22,530 nt of DNA from Clostridiales bacterium UBA7573 (GTDB lineage: Bacteria > Bacillota > Clostridia > Oscillospirales > CAG-272): positions 1,944 through 24,473 of the forward strand of contig DLLB01000027.1 of the NCBI GenBank assembly GCA_002477905.1. The letters run 5' to 3'. Below are positions 1 to 8,096 of the stretch, piece after piece. Every line of letters starts with the position of its first letter. Position 1 is the first letter of the stretch. The translations under genes were made by a program, and so were the position numbers. Below the pieces are notes generated by a model. The model was not told the origin of the DNA, searched no databases, and saw only the letters and a list, made by a program, of their open reading frames with translations.

Positions 1-1
1 A

Positions 2-559
2 GAACTGGATCTTCTTTCGCAAAAGCCATATACGATTTTGTTTATAGACGGGAATCATGAAAATTTTCACACGCTGAATGCTTTTCCCACAAAAATGTGG
101 AACGGCGGCAGAATTCATCTTTTACGCCCGAATATCTTGCATCTGATGCGCGGTCAGGTTTATACGATTGACGGGAAAACGCTTTTTACGATGGGGGGTG
201 CATACAGCCGTGATCGATTTATGCGTGTAAAAAATCAATCGTACTGGGAAGAAGAATTACCGGATAACAGTGAGTATCGCGAGGCTACTGCCAATCTGAA
301 AGAAGTGCAAAACAGGGTAGATTATATTTTTACACATACCGCACCACGTCAGATCATCCTGCAATATCTACGCAAAATACCGGATCCGCATGATGCGGAA
401 TTGACCGGATTTTTTGATTGGCTGATGGAAAATGTTCAGTTTTCTCATTGGTACTTCGGACATTGGCATACCGATCTTGCCATCGGCAAGCGTTTTCACG
501 CGATGTATATGGATACGGAACCGCTTGCATCGTTACCACTTTCCAAAACAAACGCTTGA
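2..559 (+). CDS. Calcineurin-like metallophosphoesterase, 5' truncated
   Basis: This is the C-terminal part of a metallophosphoesterase; the reading frame is already open at the left edge, so the real start lies outside the window. A TTG at 38 could be mistaken for a start, but the codons before it (ELDLLSQKPYTI) continue the fold. Motifs seen in order are GNHE (metal-binding, in FIDGNHENF), then HTAP, then GHWH near the C-terminus, which together are the dimetal-site signature of calcineurin-like phosphoesterases. The substrate cannot be told; such proteins hydrolyse phosphomono- or diesters in the cytosol. The gene stops 116 bp before the Cys-rich gene, with no clear terminator between them. 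The family call is firm and the specific function is unknown. Confidence 0.85.
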   Translation, partial: ELDLLSQKPYTILFIDGNHENFHTLNAFPTKMWNGGRIHLLRPNILHLMRGQVYTIDGKTLFTMGGAYSRDRFMRVKNQSYWEEELPDNSEYREATANLKEVQNRVDYIFTHTAPRQIILQYLRKIPDPHDAELTGFFDWLMENVQFSHWYFGHWHTDLAIGKRFHAMYMDTEPLASLPLSKTNA

Positions 560-594
560 CCACAGCAAAGCAATGCACATCCCGTTTCTTTTCG

Positions 595-602
595 CATACA
601 CT
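595..602 (+). promoter_or_regulatory. Possible sporulation-type -10 box
   Basis: The octamer CATACACT matches the -10 consensus known for Bacillus sigma-E (CATACAMT) and approaches that of sigma-K. It lies 73 bp upstream of the Cys-rich gene. No convincing -35 partner was found at the usual spacing, so this is a weak call resting on one box. Confidence 0.2.
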
Positions 603-675
603 GTCATTGAACGGTCCGTTTGAAGTGAAAACGCAAGTGGTCGGCATTGCCGGCAAAAGAAAGGAAGAATCGGCT

Positions 676-1047
676 ATGTGTAATGATAGAAATCGTCCAT
701 GCGGTTGCAGCGGAAACACGCAGGGAAATTCCACTGCGCGTCCATGCGGGTGCGGGAATACGCAGAACACGCAAACGCAACGTCCGTGCGGATGTCAAGG
801 CACGCAAGGAACGCAGACACAGCGTCCTGGCGGATGTGGATGCGGAAATTCCGCCAACCGTCCGGACACGATGCCGCAGATTCCGCGCCCGCCGATGGGG
901 AATGATCCTTCTGGGGTGCAGGGAACCGGCACGCAGCGTCCGGGAGGATGCGGATGCCAAAATCGTCCGGCGCAACAAAATGGCTGTGGAATTTGTCGGA
1001 TTCTGCGGTGCATTTTCGGCACGTCCTGCCGTTGTAACCGTCGGTAA
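676..1047 (+). CDS. Small cysteine-rich PCGC-repeat protein
   Basis: A 123-residue protein that I do not recognise as a named family. It has 16 cysteines and is rich in Gly, Asn, Gln, Thr and Arg. The N-terminal two thirds repeat an RPCGC or RPGGCGC motif separated by polar N/T/Q linkers; the C-terminus is a denser cluster (GCGICRILRC, then CRCNRR). There is no signal peptide and no long hydrophobic stretch. The ATG at 676 is chosen because AAAGGAAG lies about 7 bases before it; the longer upstream frame has no such site. Composition resembles metal-binding or disulfide-cross-linked structural proteins such as spore coat components, but that is inference. A hairpin terminator follows, and the next gene is a sigma factor with its own leader, so this gene is probably expressed separately. 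Confidence 0.75.
   Translation: MCNDRNRPCGCSGNTQGNSTARPCGCGNTQNTQTQRPCGCQGTQGTQTQRPGGCGCGNSANRPDTMPQIPRPPMGNDPSGVQGTGTQRPGGCGCQNRPAQQNGCGICRILRCIFGTSCRCNRR
694..960 (+). repeat. In-frame coding repeats, 42-45 nt units
   Basis: Codons for Arg-Pro followed by a Cys/Gly block recur in frame at 694, 739, 781 and 823, and again at 937. The first four are spaced 45, 42 and 42 bases apart. Units share cores such as CGTCCNTGCGG and linkers containing ACGCAG. The array builds the RPCGC repeats of the small Cys-rich protein and could expand or contract by slippage. Confidence 0.7.
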
Positions 1048-1059
1048 TGAGGTAAATGC

Positions 1060-1093
1060 ACACGGGGAAGCGCATGGCGTTTTCCCGTGTTTT
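1060..1093 (+). terminator. Rho-independent terminator after the Cys-rich gene
   Basis: A 14-bp stem (left arm ACACGGGGAAGCGC, with two G-T pairs) closes on a 3-base loop and is followed by TTT at 1091-1093. It begins 13 bases after the stop codon of the Cys-rich gene. The U tract is short, so termination may be partial. Confidence 0.6.
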
Positions 1094-1134
1094 GCGAAGT
1101 AAGATCGGACAAGCAGAAAAAATCTATCGTGTAA

Positions 1135-1161
1135 CCCAACCTTTTTTCCTGAAATTGCGTC
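1135..1161 (+). promoter_or_regulatory. Candidate ECF-type promoter of the sigma factor gene
   Basis: CCCAAC (1135-1140) followed by CTTTTTTCC, then CGTC (1158-1161) after 17 bases, resembles the general ECF sigma promoter plan of an AAC-containing -35 element and a CGTN -10 element 16-17 bases apart. The start codon at 1197 lies about 35 bases downstream. ECF factors often drive their own genes, so autoregulation is a reasonable inference, but the motif is short. Confidence 0.3.
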
Positions 1162-1196
1162 TTTTTTATGAACCCTCAAAAAGAAAGGATTTTCGT

Positions 1197-3782
1197 ATGA
1201 ACGTATATTCCGAAAAACAGGATGCCACATTGGTAGATCTGACATTGCTGGGAGATGCGCACGCCTATGCAGAATTGGTCAACCGATATGAAAAGATGGT
1301 GCTGAATGCCGCAAGATCAGCAATTCATAGCCCGTACTTTGCGCAGGATGCGGCACAGGACGCATTTGTTTCTGCGTGGGTGAATCTCTCTGCCTTAAAA
1401 GATAAGGCACGTTTTGGCGCATGGGTATGCACAATTGCAAAACGGCAGGCACTTGATCTTGTGCGGAAATATGCCTCCTGTATGACAGAGGTCTGTTTTG
1501 AGGATCTTGCAGACTGTATGGCGGAATCTTCTGCTGTATTTTCCGAAGAACATGCAGAATTGCATGAAGCAGTAGAAAAACTATCGCCAAAACTGCGGGA
1601 AACGGTCAGACTGCATTATTTTGAGGGATATGCTGTCTGTGAGATCGCAAAATTGCTTTCCGTACCGGTCGGAACAGTGAAATGGCGACTTTCAGAGGGA
1701 AGAAGATGTTTACGGAAGGGGTATGGTATGACAGATTTTCATTATGAAGAAACAGAAACGCTGGTTGCCCGTGTGATGCGACAGGTGGAGGTATTGAAGT
1801 ATTTCAGCTTGCGAAATGATCGTCGTGGATTTGAGGAAGCTTACCATGGTTGCCTTGCGGCAGTAGAAAAACTGCCGGATGAAAAAAGCAGACAATCCGC
1901 GTATGCGGACGTATGGATGCGCGGATACTGGTGGCTACCCGGACAGGCAAACAAAGAGAATCTGGAGAAAATCAAAGCCGCGGCAGAGGCGGGGCATAAC
2001 GAAGAAGTTATGCAGAATGTGATTGCAAATGAAATGAAGCAACTTCCGATACGCAAGCGCATGGAGCAACGCATGCAGACGCAAATTCCGTATCTGGAAG
2101 CACATAAGTTTGAAAAAACGCTTGGATTTGCATGGTTTTGGCAGGGACAGGACTGTATGGCAAGCGGGAAAACACAAGAGGGATTTTCCGCGTTTTCCAA
2201 GGCACGGGGTTATTTACAACCAACAGATGTATACTACGCGAATACCTTGGCTGCGATCGAGATAGAAAAACGGGTACAAGATCTGCAAAAAGCAGGAGTT
2301 CCCACTTCTCGGTTTCAGTATGTTGCAACCGGTGAACGATATACCTGTATAGATGGCAAATGGTATTTTTATCAGCAACCGGGGTATGGCGGCGGCAATT
2401 TAGAACAACGGGAAATGGAAGCTTTGTTTTACAATGCTTCCCGTTGCGACGGATTACTGTATGATCCCTCCCTCGCTCCCGGAGAAAATCGGACGGATAG
2501 TGGTCAAACTGTACGTCTTATGCGTTCCCTGCAAAAGGAAACCGTGAAAACCGCCGCAGGGGAGTTCCCGGATTGCATCCTATATTGCATAGAGTTTTCC
2601 GAGGATCGCCTGCAACGGGTGGAAACTGCATTTTGCGAAGGGGTGGGAATTGTTCGTCAACGAATTCTTTATGCGGATAGACAGACGACATGGGAATTGC
2701 GCTCTTATGCCAAGAAAGGTGGGGAAGGGGCGTTGCCGTTTGCCGCGGGAAATCGCTGGGAGTATGCGTGTATAGATGTACCGGAGGTGGAGTATGCGGT
2801 GTCTGAAAACATCTTTGAAGTCATCTTTTGCGACGGGCAGAATGCCGTTCTTTCGCATACGCACCTTTTACAGGTGCGTACATATCGAGCGGATGTTTGG
2901 GAAGGCGCCGTTTTACAGGCGCGGAATGAATACGCATATAGACATGCGGATGGACGCGAAACCCTTTTTGACGTCAGAACGTCGCTTACCCGTGCGGCAC
3001 AACTTGCCAAAACAAAGCGGCAAAAGATACATACGGCAATTTTGTCCGATGTGTTGGAACGAATCTACCGCGGAGATCCGGAGACAAATCCGAATTATAC
3101 GCAAAAAGGGCATTGGGATTTCTTTTCTGTCAGGAATATCAAACAAAACGAGGAAAATATATCGCTTGGTAGCAAGTATGCCCGGTATCATGCAGAATGG
3201 AAAGATATGCAGGGTGTTTCGGGGGAACAGTCGCAGATTTTACATAGTGGATTTTATGATCTTTTGCAGGAAACGATGGGATGTTTGTATGACTCGTGTT
3301 GGAAAGCGGGTTACCGTACAGAAGCAACGTGTAGGATCGGCGGATTTCCCATGCAACTGATTGCAGAATGCACCGAGGCGGATGTTACCGTACCGGCAGG
3401 AACGTTTTTGGGGTGCATGCATCTTACGGTACAGTTACAGGGAGAATTACCGGGATATGTCCGTTATCGTGGTGGAAGAAAAGAGTATTGGTTTGCGCCT
3501 CATGTCGGAATTGTTCAGTTTCGGTCGTGCGCGCAATCAGGATTTGCGCAGGCGGATTTTGTACTGACGGAGTATGTCGGAAAAGGGGATGGGTATTTTC
3601 CGGTTGAAGATGGTTTGATGCGTCATTACGAAGCGATCGGACTGACGCACGGATGGCATGGCGCTGTGACCTATACATTGGATAAAGATGAAAACGGAAT
3701 CGTTTTGTTTGCAGATCAGTTGGGAACACAAGATCGTGCAGATTATGAAGCGGCGCAAGAAGCAAAAACGGCGCATTCCTAA
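1197..3782 (+). CDS. ECF-type sigma-70 factor with long C-terminal extension
   Basis: An 861-residue protein. Residues about 19-90 match sigma region 2 (AYAELVNRYEKMVLNAAR, then DAAQDAFVSAWVNL, and FGAWVCTIAKRQALD). Residues about 122-175 match region 4 (LSPKLRETVRLHYFEGY, then IAKLLSVPVGTVKWRLSEGR, a helix-turn-helix). A typical ECF factor would end near residue 180; here about 680 residues follow. Residues about 185-330 look helical and TPR-like. The rest is beta-rich and holds two copies of a module with AGxF near 454-457 and 734-737 and a (G/H)VGIV segment near 482-486 and 769-773. No membrane segment or neighbouring anti-sigma gene is seen. The ATG at 1197 has AAAGGA 7 bases upstream. 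The extension may act as a built-in sensor or anti-sigma part; this is inference. The gene converges on the AraC gene with 24 bases between the stops. Confidence 0.85.
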   Translation: MNVYSEKQDATLVDLTLLGDAHAYAELVNRYEKMVLNAARSAIHSPYFAQDAAQDAFVSAWVNLSALKDKARFGAWVCTIAKRQALDLVRKYASCMTEVCFEDLADCMAESSAVFSEEHAELHEAVEKLSPKLRETVRLHYFEGYAVCEIAKLLSVPVGTVKWRLSEGRRCLRKGYGMTDFHYEETETLVARVMRQVEVLKYFSLRNDRRGFEEAYHGCLAAVEKLPDEKSRQSAYADVWMRGYWWLPGQANKENLEKIKAAAEAGHNEEVMQNVIANEMKQLPIRKRMEQRMQTQIPYLEAHKFEKTLGFAWFWQGQDCMASGKTQEGFSAFSKARGYLQPTDVYYANTLAAIEIEKRVQDLQKAGVPTSRFQYVATGERYTCIDGKWYFYQQPGYGGGNLEQREMEALFYNASRCDGLLYDPSLAPGENRTDSGQTVRLMRSLQKETVKTAAGEFPDCILYCIEFSEDRLQRVETAFCEGVGIVRQRILYADRQTTWELRSYAKKGGEGALPFAAGNRWEYACIDVPEVEYAVSENIFEVIFCDGQNAVLSHTHLLQVRTYRADVWEGAVLQARNEYAYRHADGRETLFDVRTSLTRAAQLAKTKRQKIHTAILSDVLERIYRGDPETNPNYTQKGHWDFFSVRNIKQNEENISLGSKYARYHAEWKDMQGVSGEQSQILHSGFYDLLQETMGCLYDSCWKAGYRTEATCRIGGFPMQLIAECTEADVTVPAGTFLGCMHLTVQLQGELPGYVRYRGGRKEYWFAPHVGIVQFRSCAQSGFAQADFVLTEYVGKGDGYFPVEDGLMRHYEAIGLTHGWHGAVTYTLDKDENGIVLFADQLGTQDRADYEAAQEAKTAHS

Positions 3783-3806
3783 AAAACTGTCGGTGCGAGG
3801 AAATGC

Positions 3807-4667
3807 TTACGGATTCATCGCATCGGCAAATTTTTGCGTTTGTTTGAAAAGGGACTGAATTTCGGAAGGCGATTTTCCGAAATAGGTTTTGAAAGCTCTG
3901 GCAAAGGTGGAAAACGCACTGAATCCGCACAGATAGCAGATTTCCGTGATGGAATATTCACGCGTCGCAAGGCATCGATAGGCATAGCGTAACCGCAGGC
4001 GGGTAAGATAATCCCAAAAACCGATTCCGGTTGTCTCTTTGAATACTGTACTGAAATAATGCGGACTCAAATGCGCGATTTGTGCCGCGTCCGTCAAAGT
4101 AAGCGGTTCCCGAAAATGTCGGTGCATGGTATACAAAACGGTTTGGATTGAGGATGGGGTTGCGGTTTTGGAAAAAGATTTCGGCAGAGAGCGAAACAAT
4201 AAAATCAGGATCGCACGGAGCAGACTGCTTTGATAGGATACGGTATAGTGATCCGGTTTTTGCAGGCTTTCGCAGGCTAAAGCGTTGAAGAATCCGGTGG
4301 AAGTCGCCAATTCTTGCGCAGATAAGGAAATGCAAACCCCACTTTCCGACAAAAGCGCATCCGCACCGTCCGTATTCGGACAAAATTGCTCGGTGAACAT
4401 GAGATTATAGTATTGCAGGGGAGAAGATGGGGTGACGCTGTGAAAATCTGCGGGAGTTAAAAAAGTGATGCTTCCGGGTTTCAGCGGATAGGAAGTTCCG
4501 TTTAAAATCTGCACTCCTTCGCCGGACAAGATCAGTTCCATTTCAAAAAATTCGTGCGCATGCAAAGGAAACGAGGTATCCAGCGTCCGTTTGGTCACAC
4601 AGAAACCGGGTTGTCCGACGTACTGTGCGTGAGAGAGAAGTTGCGGTTTTATAGTATGTTTTTTCAT
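3807..4667 (-). CDS. AraC-family transcriptional regulator
   Basis: A 286-residue regulator. The N-terminal half has a cupin-like ligand pocket (FPLHAHEFFEMELILSGEG near residues 34-52, then PGSITFLTPADFHSV). The C-terminal 100 residues carry the double helix-turn-helix of AraC proteins: LTLTDAAQIAHLSPHYFSTVFKETTG, then the second HTH ITEICYLCGFSAFSTFARAFK and the closing FGKSPSEI. The ATG at 4667 is chosen over upstream codons because AGAAGGA precedes it by about 6 bases. The gene is divergent from the GH2-ROK-SIS operon, the usual layout for a sugar-responsive activator of its neighbour, so it likely senses a mannoside or related sugar and controls that operon. It shares no terminator with the convergent sigma gene that I can see. 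Confidence 0.9.
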   Translation of the reverse strand: MKKHTIKPQLLSHAQYVGQPGFCVTKRTLDTSFPLHAHEFFEMELILSGEGVQILNGTSYPLKPGSITFLTPADFHSVTPSSPLQYYNLMFTEQFCPNTDGADALLSESGVCISLSAQELATSTGFFNALACESLQKPDHYTVSYQSSLLRAILILLFRSLPKSFSKTATPSSIQTVLYTMHRHFREPLTLTDAAQIAHLSPHYFSTVFKETTGIGFWDYLTRLRLRYAYRCLATREYSITEICYLCGFSAFSTFARAFKTYFGKSPSEIQSLFKQTQKFADAMNP

Positions 4668-4707
4668 AGAAAGTCCTTCTGTCGCTGCGAAATTTTTCTG
4701 TTTTTTC

Positions 4708-4736
4708 AGTATAGCACAGATTTTTCTGAATTGCAA
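4708..4736 (-). promoter_or_regulatory. Sigma-A promoter of the AraC-type gene
   Basis: On the minus strand, TTGCAA (4731-4736) and TATACT (4708-4713) are separated by exactly 17 bases, and the -10 box is preceded by TGC, making an extended -10. The start codon lies about 40 bases downstream of the box. Confidence 0.6.
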
Positions 4737-4778
4737 TCTGAAAAGCGGAAAAAGTGATAGGAAATTCGTAAAAAATGA

Positions 4779-4808
4779 GATGTAATTTGCATCTGTTTAC
4801 GGTATCAT
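4779..4808 (+). promoter_or_regulatory. Possible activator site and -10 box of the GH2 operon
   Basis: An imperfect 15-bp palindrome (GATG and CATC arms, 4779-4793) precedes a -10-like TATCAT (4803-4808). No good -35 hexamer exists 16-18 bases upstream of the -10 box; the palindrome occupies that place. This is the pattern expected when an AraC-type activator replaces -35 contacts, but it is only suggestive. Related TTGCA-containing motifs occur at 4729-4740 and 4831-4840. Confidence 0.25.
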
Positions 4809-4863
4809 CAAAGCAGTAAATCAGAGATTGATTTGCAAATTCGCAGAAAGCGGGATATGATTT

Positions 4864-7146
4864 ATGAAACGCAGTTTTTCTTTAGACGGAACCTGGCAAC
4901 TTTCCTATTATGATGCGACCAAAATACAATATGAATCAGAAGCAGAAATGCGCCACGCACAACTTCCCATAATTGCGGCAGAGGTGCCGGGAAATGTGGA
5001 GCTTGACCTTTCCCGCGCAGGGATTTTACCGAAGGACTTATTCCGTGGTATGGCAACCGTTGCGTCGGAACAGATCGAACCGTATGATTTTTGGTATACA
5101 AAAACCTTTGACGCGCCTGTGTGCGCAGAGGGGGAGACGGTGTGGCTATGCTTTGAAGCGGTAGATTGCCTGGCGGATTATTATGTCAATGGTGTGTTGG
5201 TATACACTTCCCGGAATGCATTGATTCCGCAGGAGTTTGAAATTACAAAATATCTTTGCGAAGGGGAAAACCGCGTATCCGTGCATCTGCATTCTTCCTT
5301 GCTTGCCGTTCTCAATCAAGACATGGATGAATACCGAACAGTTTGTTGGACTACTTTGCCGGAAGCAACGGCACTGCGCAAGCCGGCGCATTCCTTTGGA
5401 TGGGACATCTTTCCGCGTGCAATCAGCGCGGGACTTTGGCGCAGTGTGCGTATGGAAGTGCGGGATGCCTATCAGTTATTGCAAGTGGGATATAAAACAC
5501 AGTCGCTGTCCGATCTGCAGTTTTATTTCAGCTTTACTGCCCCCACAGCACAAGTGCTGACAGAGGATTTTTGTGTGACGGTTCACGGTGTATGCCGGGA
5601 TTCTTCGTTTTTTGGTGAATGGCATGCGACCAAACGCACATTCGGTATTCTGAATGTGCATGTAGATCATCCAAAATTGTGGTGGCCCTATGGTTATGGG
5701 GAAGCCAATGTGTATGATACGGTGATTACGCTTTCTGTACGCGGAAAAGTGCTTGCGGAGCATAAGATGAATGTCGGCATCCGGGAACTCACCTTGGATC
5801 GGACGGATTCGCTGGATTGTGAAAATCCTCGTTTTCGGTTCCTTGTCAATGGCACCGAAATTATGTGTCGCGGTAGCAACTGGGTGCCGCTTGATGCGTA
5901 CCACAGCCGGGATCGGGAACGATACCCGAAAGCGTTGGCACTCGCTACGGAAATCGGATGCAATATCCTGCGTGTCTGGGGGGGCGGAGTTTATGAAGCA
6001 GAGACATTCTACGATTACTGTGACCGCCACGGAATTCTGATTTGGCAGGATTTTATGATGGGGTGTAAGGTCTATCCGCAGGATGAAGCGTCTATGCGGG
6101 CATACACAGAAGAATTTACGACGGTGATCAAAGCATTACGCCACCACCCTTGTATTGCTTTATGGGCAGGGGATAATGAAATCGACACGATGTTTGCCAT
6201 GATCGGTCAGAAACCCTCTTTTAATCTGATCACGCACAAACTTTTGCCGCAGTTGGTGCAACTGCACGATTATCAGCGTCCGTATTTACCGTCCTCCCCC
6301 TATGTGACGGATGAAATGGTGACGCCTTACCGGATGGGAGAAACCATTTTACCAGAAGATCATTTGTGGGGGGCAAGAGATTATTTCAAGGCGGATTTTT
6401 ATCGGAATTCCAAGGCATGTTTTGTCAGTGAGACAGGATATCACGGATGCCCGTCTCCGGAGTCTGTCGCTAAAATTGTGGATGAGGAAGCTGTATTTCC
6501 GATTCACAACGCCCAGTGGACTTTGCATTCTTCCGACCAGCGCGGGAACGACTATCGGGTGCGTTTGATGGAAGATCAGATCCGACAGCTGTTTGCGTTC
6601 ACGCCGGAGAATCTTGCGGATTTTTCACTTGCTTCGCAGATTTCCCAAGCCGAAGCCATGAAATATTTCATTGAACGCATCCGCATCCGCCGCCCGAAAA
6701 CCGGGGGCGTGATTTGGTGGAATCTGCTGGATGGTTGGCCGCAAATGTCGGATGCCGTGGTGGATTATTTCTTTGAAAAGAAACTGGCATTCTCCTATAT
6801 CAAACGCGCACAGGCGCCGTTTACCATGATGATCGGAGAACTTGCAGACTGGCACTATCCGCTTTACGCGGCAAATGATACCTTGCAGACCTACAACGGT
6901 CATTACTGTGTAACAGATCTCTCCGATGGCACGATCCTTGCGCAGGGAGACTTTACAATAGAGCCGAACCGCACCAAGCGAATTACGCGTTTTCGGATGT
7001 TGTATTCGGAAAAGACTATGCTGTTGATCCGTTTTGAAACCGAAAACGGTGTCGGATTCAATCACTACTTGGCAGGCTACCCCGCATTTGATTTTCAGAC
7101 TTATTGCCATTGGATGCAAATCATGCAGAATGAGATCGGAGAATGA
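4864..7146 (+). CDS. Glycoside hydrolase family 2, beta-mannosidase-like
   Basis: A 760-residue GH2 enzyme. The N-terminal jelly-roll sugar-binding domain begins with LDGTWQLSYYD and PGNVELDL and continues with FWYTKTF. The linker SFGWDIFPRAISAGLWRSVRMEV is typical of beta-mannosidases. The TIM barrel, from about residue 295, contains RGSNWVPLDAY and NILRVWGGGVYEAETFYDYC, then IWQDFMM. The acid/base is probably E439 in WAGDNE and the nucleophile E523 in FVSETGYHG. No signal peptide is seen, so it acts in the cytosol on imported oligosaccharides, releasing terminal beta-mannose. It is somewhat shorter than usual, ending with a reduced C-terminal beta-domain. Exo-beta-glucosaminidase or another GH2 specificity remains possible. 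It is the first gene of an operon with a ROK kinase and a SIS isomerase; no transporter lies in the window. Confidence 0.85.
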   Translation: MKRSFSLDGTWQLSYYDATKIQYESEAEMRHAQLPIIAAEVPGNVELDLSRAGILPKDLFRGMATVASEQIEPYDFWYTKTFDAPVCAEGETVWLCFEAVDCLADYYVNGVLVYTSRNALIPQEFEITKYLCEGENRVSVHLHSSLLAVLNQDMDEYRTVCWTTLPEATALRKPAHSFGWDIFPRAISAGLWRSVRMEVRDAYQLLQVGYKTQSLSDLQFYFSFTAPTAQVLTEDFCVTVHGVCRDSSFFGEWHATKRTFGILNVHVDHPKLWWPYGYGEANVYDTVITLSVRGKVLAEHKMNVGIRELTLDRTDSLDCENPRFRFLVNGTEIMCRGSNWVPLDAYHSRDRERYPKALALATEIGCNILRVWGGGVYEAETFYDYCDRHGILIWQDFMMGCKVYPQDEASMRAYTEEFTTVIKALRHHPCIALWAGDNEIDTMFAMIGQKPSFNLITHKLLPQLVQLHDYQRPYLPSSPYVTDEMVTPYRMGETILPEDHLWGARDYFKADFYRNSKACFVSETGYHGCPSPESVAKIVDEEAVFPIHNAQWTLHSSDQRGNDYRVRLMEDQIRQLFAFTPENLADFSLASQISQAEAMKYFIERIRIRRPKTGGVIWWNLLDGWPQMSDAVVDYFFEKKLAFSYIKRAQAPFTMMIGELADWHYPLYAANDTLQTYNGHYCVTDLSDGTILAQGDFTIEPNRTKRITRFRMLYSEKTMLLIRFETENGVGFNHYLAGYPAFDFQTYCHWMQIMQNEIGE

Positions 7147-8096
7147 AACAAATGTATTATCTCGGACTAGACATTGGCGGTACCAAATGCGCAGTATTAG
7201 CCGCGGATGCGGCAGGACGGATCTTGCATCGGGAAGTTTATGCGACGCAGCCCCCCATGCAGATGCTTCCGCAACTTTTTCAAACGGCAAAGGGATGGAA
7301 TTTGCCGTTTGAAGTCGCGGGAATTTCCTGCGGTGGACCGCTGAGTGAAAAAGAAGGCGTGATTCTTTCTCCACCGAATCTGCCCGGTTGGGATGCAGTG
7401 GAGATCGTTGCGGCAATTCAAAATGCGTTTGGCATTCCGGCATATTTGTGTAACGACGCCAATGCCGGCGCACTGGCAGAATGGAAATTTGGTGCCGGCC
7501 GGGGCGTAAAGCACCTTGCGTTTCTGACATTTGGAACCGGGCTTGGCGCGGGACTGATTCTGAATGGCAGATTATATGCCGGAAAAAGCGGAAATGCCGG
7601 AGAACTTGGACATTGGCGTATGATGCCGTTTGGTGCGGCGGGATACGGTAAAAACGGTTCGCTTGAGGGATTTTGCTCCGGCGGTGGATTGGCACAGCTT
7701 GCCAAAACAGAGGCGCTTGCGGCACTGCAACGCGCAGAGGTACCGGCTTATTGCAAAAGCGCCAAAGATTTGGATACGGTAACAGCTAAAACGGTTGCGG
7801 AAGCCGCTTTTCATGGAGATCCGACCGCACGGGAAGTATATCGGCTCTGCGGAGAGATGCTTGGCGCGTCACTAGCGTTGTTATTGGATTTGTTGGATCT
7901 TGAAAAAGTGGTGATCGGCGGGATTTTTCCGCGTGCACAGGCGTTGCTTTGTCCGGCGATGGAAGCCAAATTGCAAACAGAATGTTTGCCGCAGGTTTTG
8001 CGCGGATGCGAAATGGTACCGGCACAACTAGGGGAACAGATCGGAGATTTTGCGGCAATTACGGTTGCGATGCTTGGAAAGGAAGGATTGTTATGA
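7143..8096 (+). CDS. ROK-family sugar kinase
   Basis: A 317-residue ROK kinase, expected to phosphorylate a hexose such as the mannose or glucose freed by the GH2 enzyme. The phosphate-binding loop LGLDIGGTKCAVLA is at residues 7-20, the catalytic Asp is D105 in CNDANAGALAEW, and LTFGTGLGAGLILNG and GNAGELGH follow. The usual ROK zinc motif (CxCGxxGC) is missing: the matching stretch reads GFCSGGG, so this is a zinc-site-poor variant. The ATG at 7143 overlaps the GH2 stop as ATGA. A second ATG at 7152 is in frame and better spaced from GGAGA, so the true start could be nine bases later. The sequence begins like a ROK kinase, not a ROK repressor, since no N-terminal DNA-binding domain is present. 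Confidence 0.88.
   Translation: MKQMYYLGLDIGGTKCAVLAADAAGRILHREVYATQPPMQMLPQLFQTAKGWNLPFEVAGISCGGPLSEKEGVILSPPNLPGWDAVEIVAAIQNAFGIPAYLCNDANAGALAEWKFGAGRGVKHLAFLTFGTGLGAGLILNGRLYAGKSGNAGELGHWRMMPFGAAGYGKNGSLEGFCSGGGLAQLAKTEALAALQRAEVPAYCKSAKDLDTVTAKTVAEAAFHGDPTAREVYRLCGEMLGASLALLLDLLDLEKVVIGGIFPRAQALLCPAMEAKLQTECLPQVLRGCEMVPAQLGEQIGDFAAITVAMLGKEGLL

Noticed and set aside
676..1047. CRISPR-like repeat array
   Set aside because: The repeats are in frame, diverged, coding and of 42-45 bases without unique spacers or cas genes.
604..1245. A 213-codon minus-strand frame opposite the Cys-rich gene
   Set aside because: It mirrors the repetitive CGT/TGC codons of the Cys-rich gene and runs through the terminator and into the sigma gene; no start signal supports it.
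6625..7725. A 366-codon open frame on the minus strand
   Set aside because: It lies antisense across the end of the GH2 gene and most of the ROK gene, both firmly identified; its product has no recognisable motif and it has no ribosome site. It is a codon-bias shadow.
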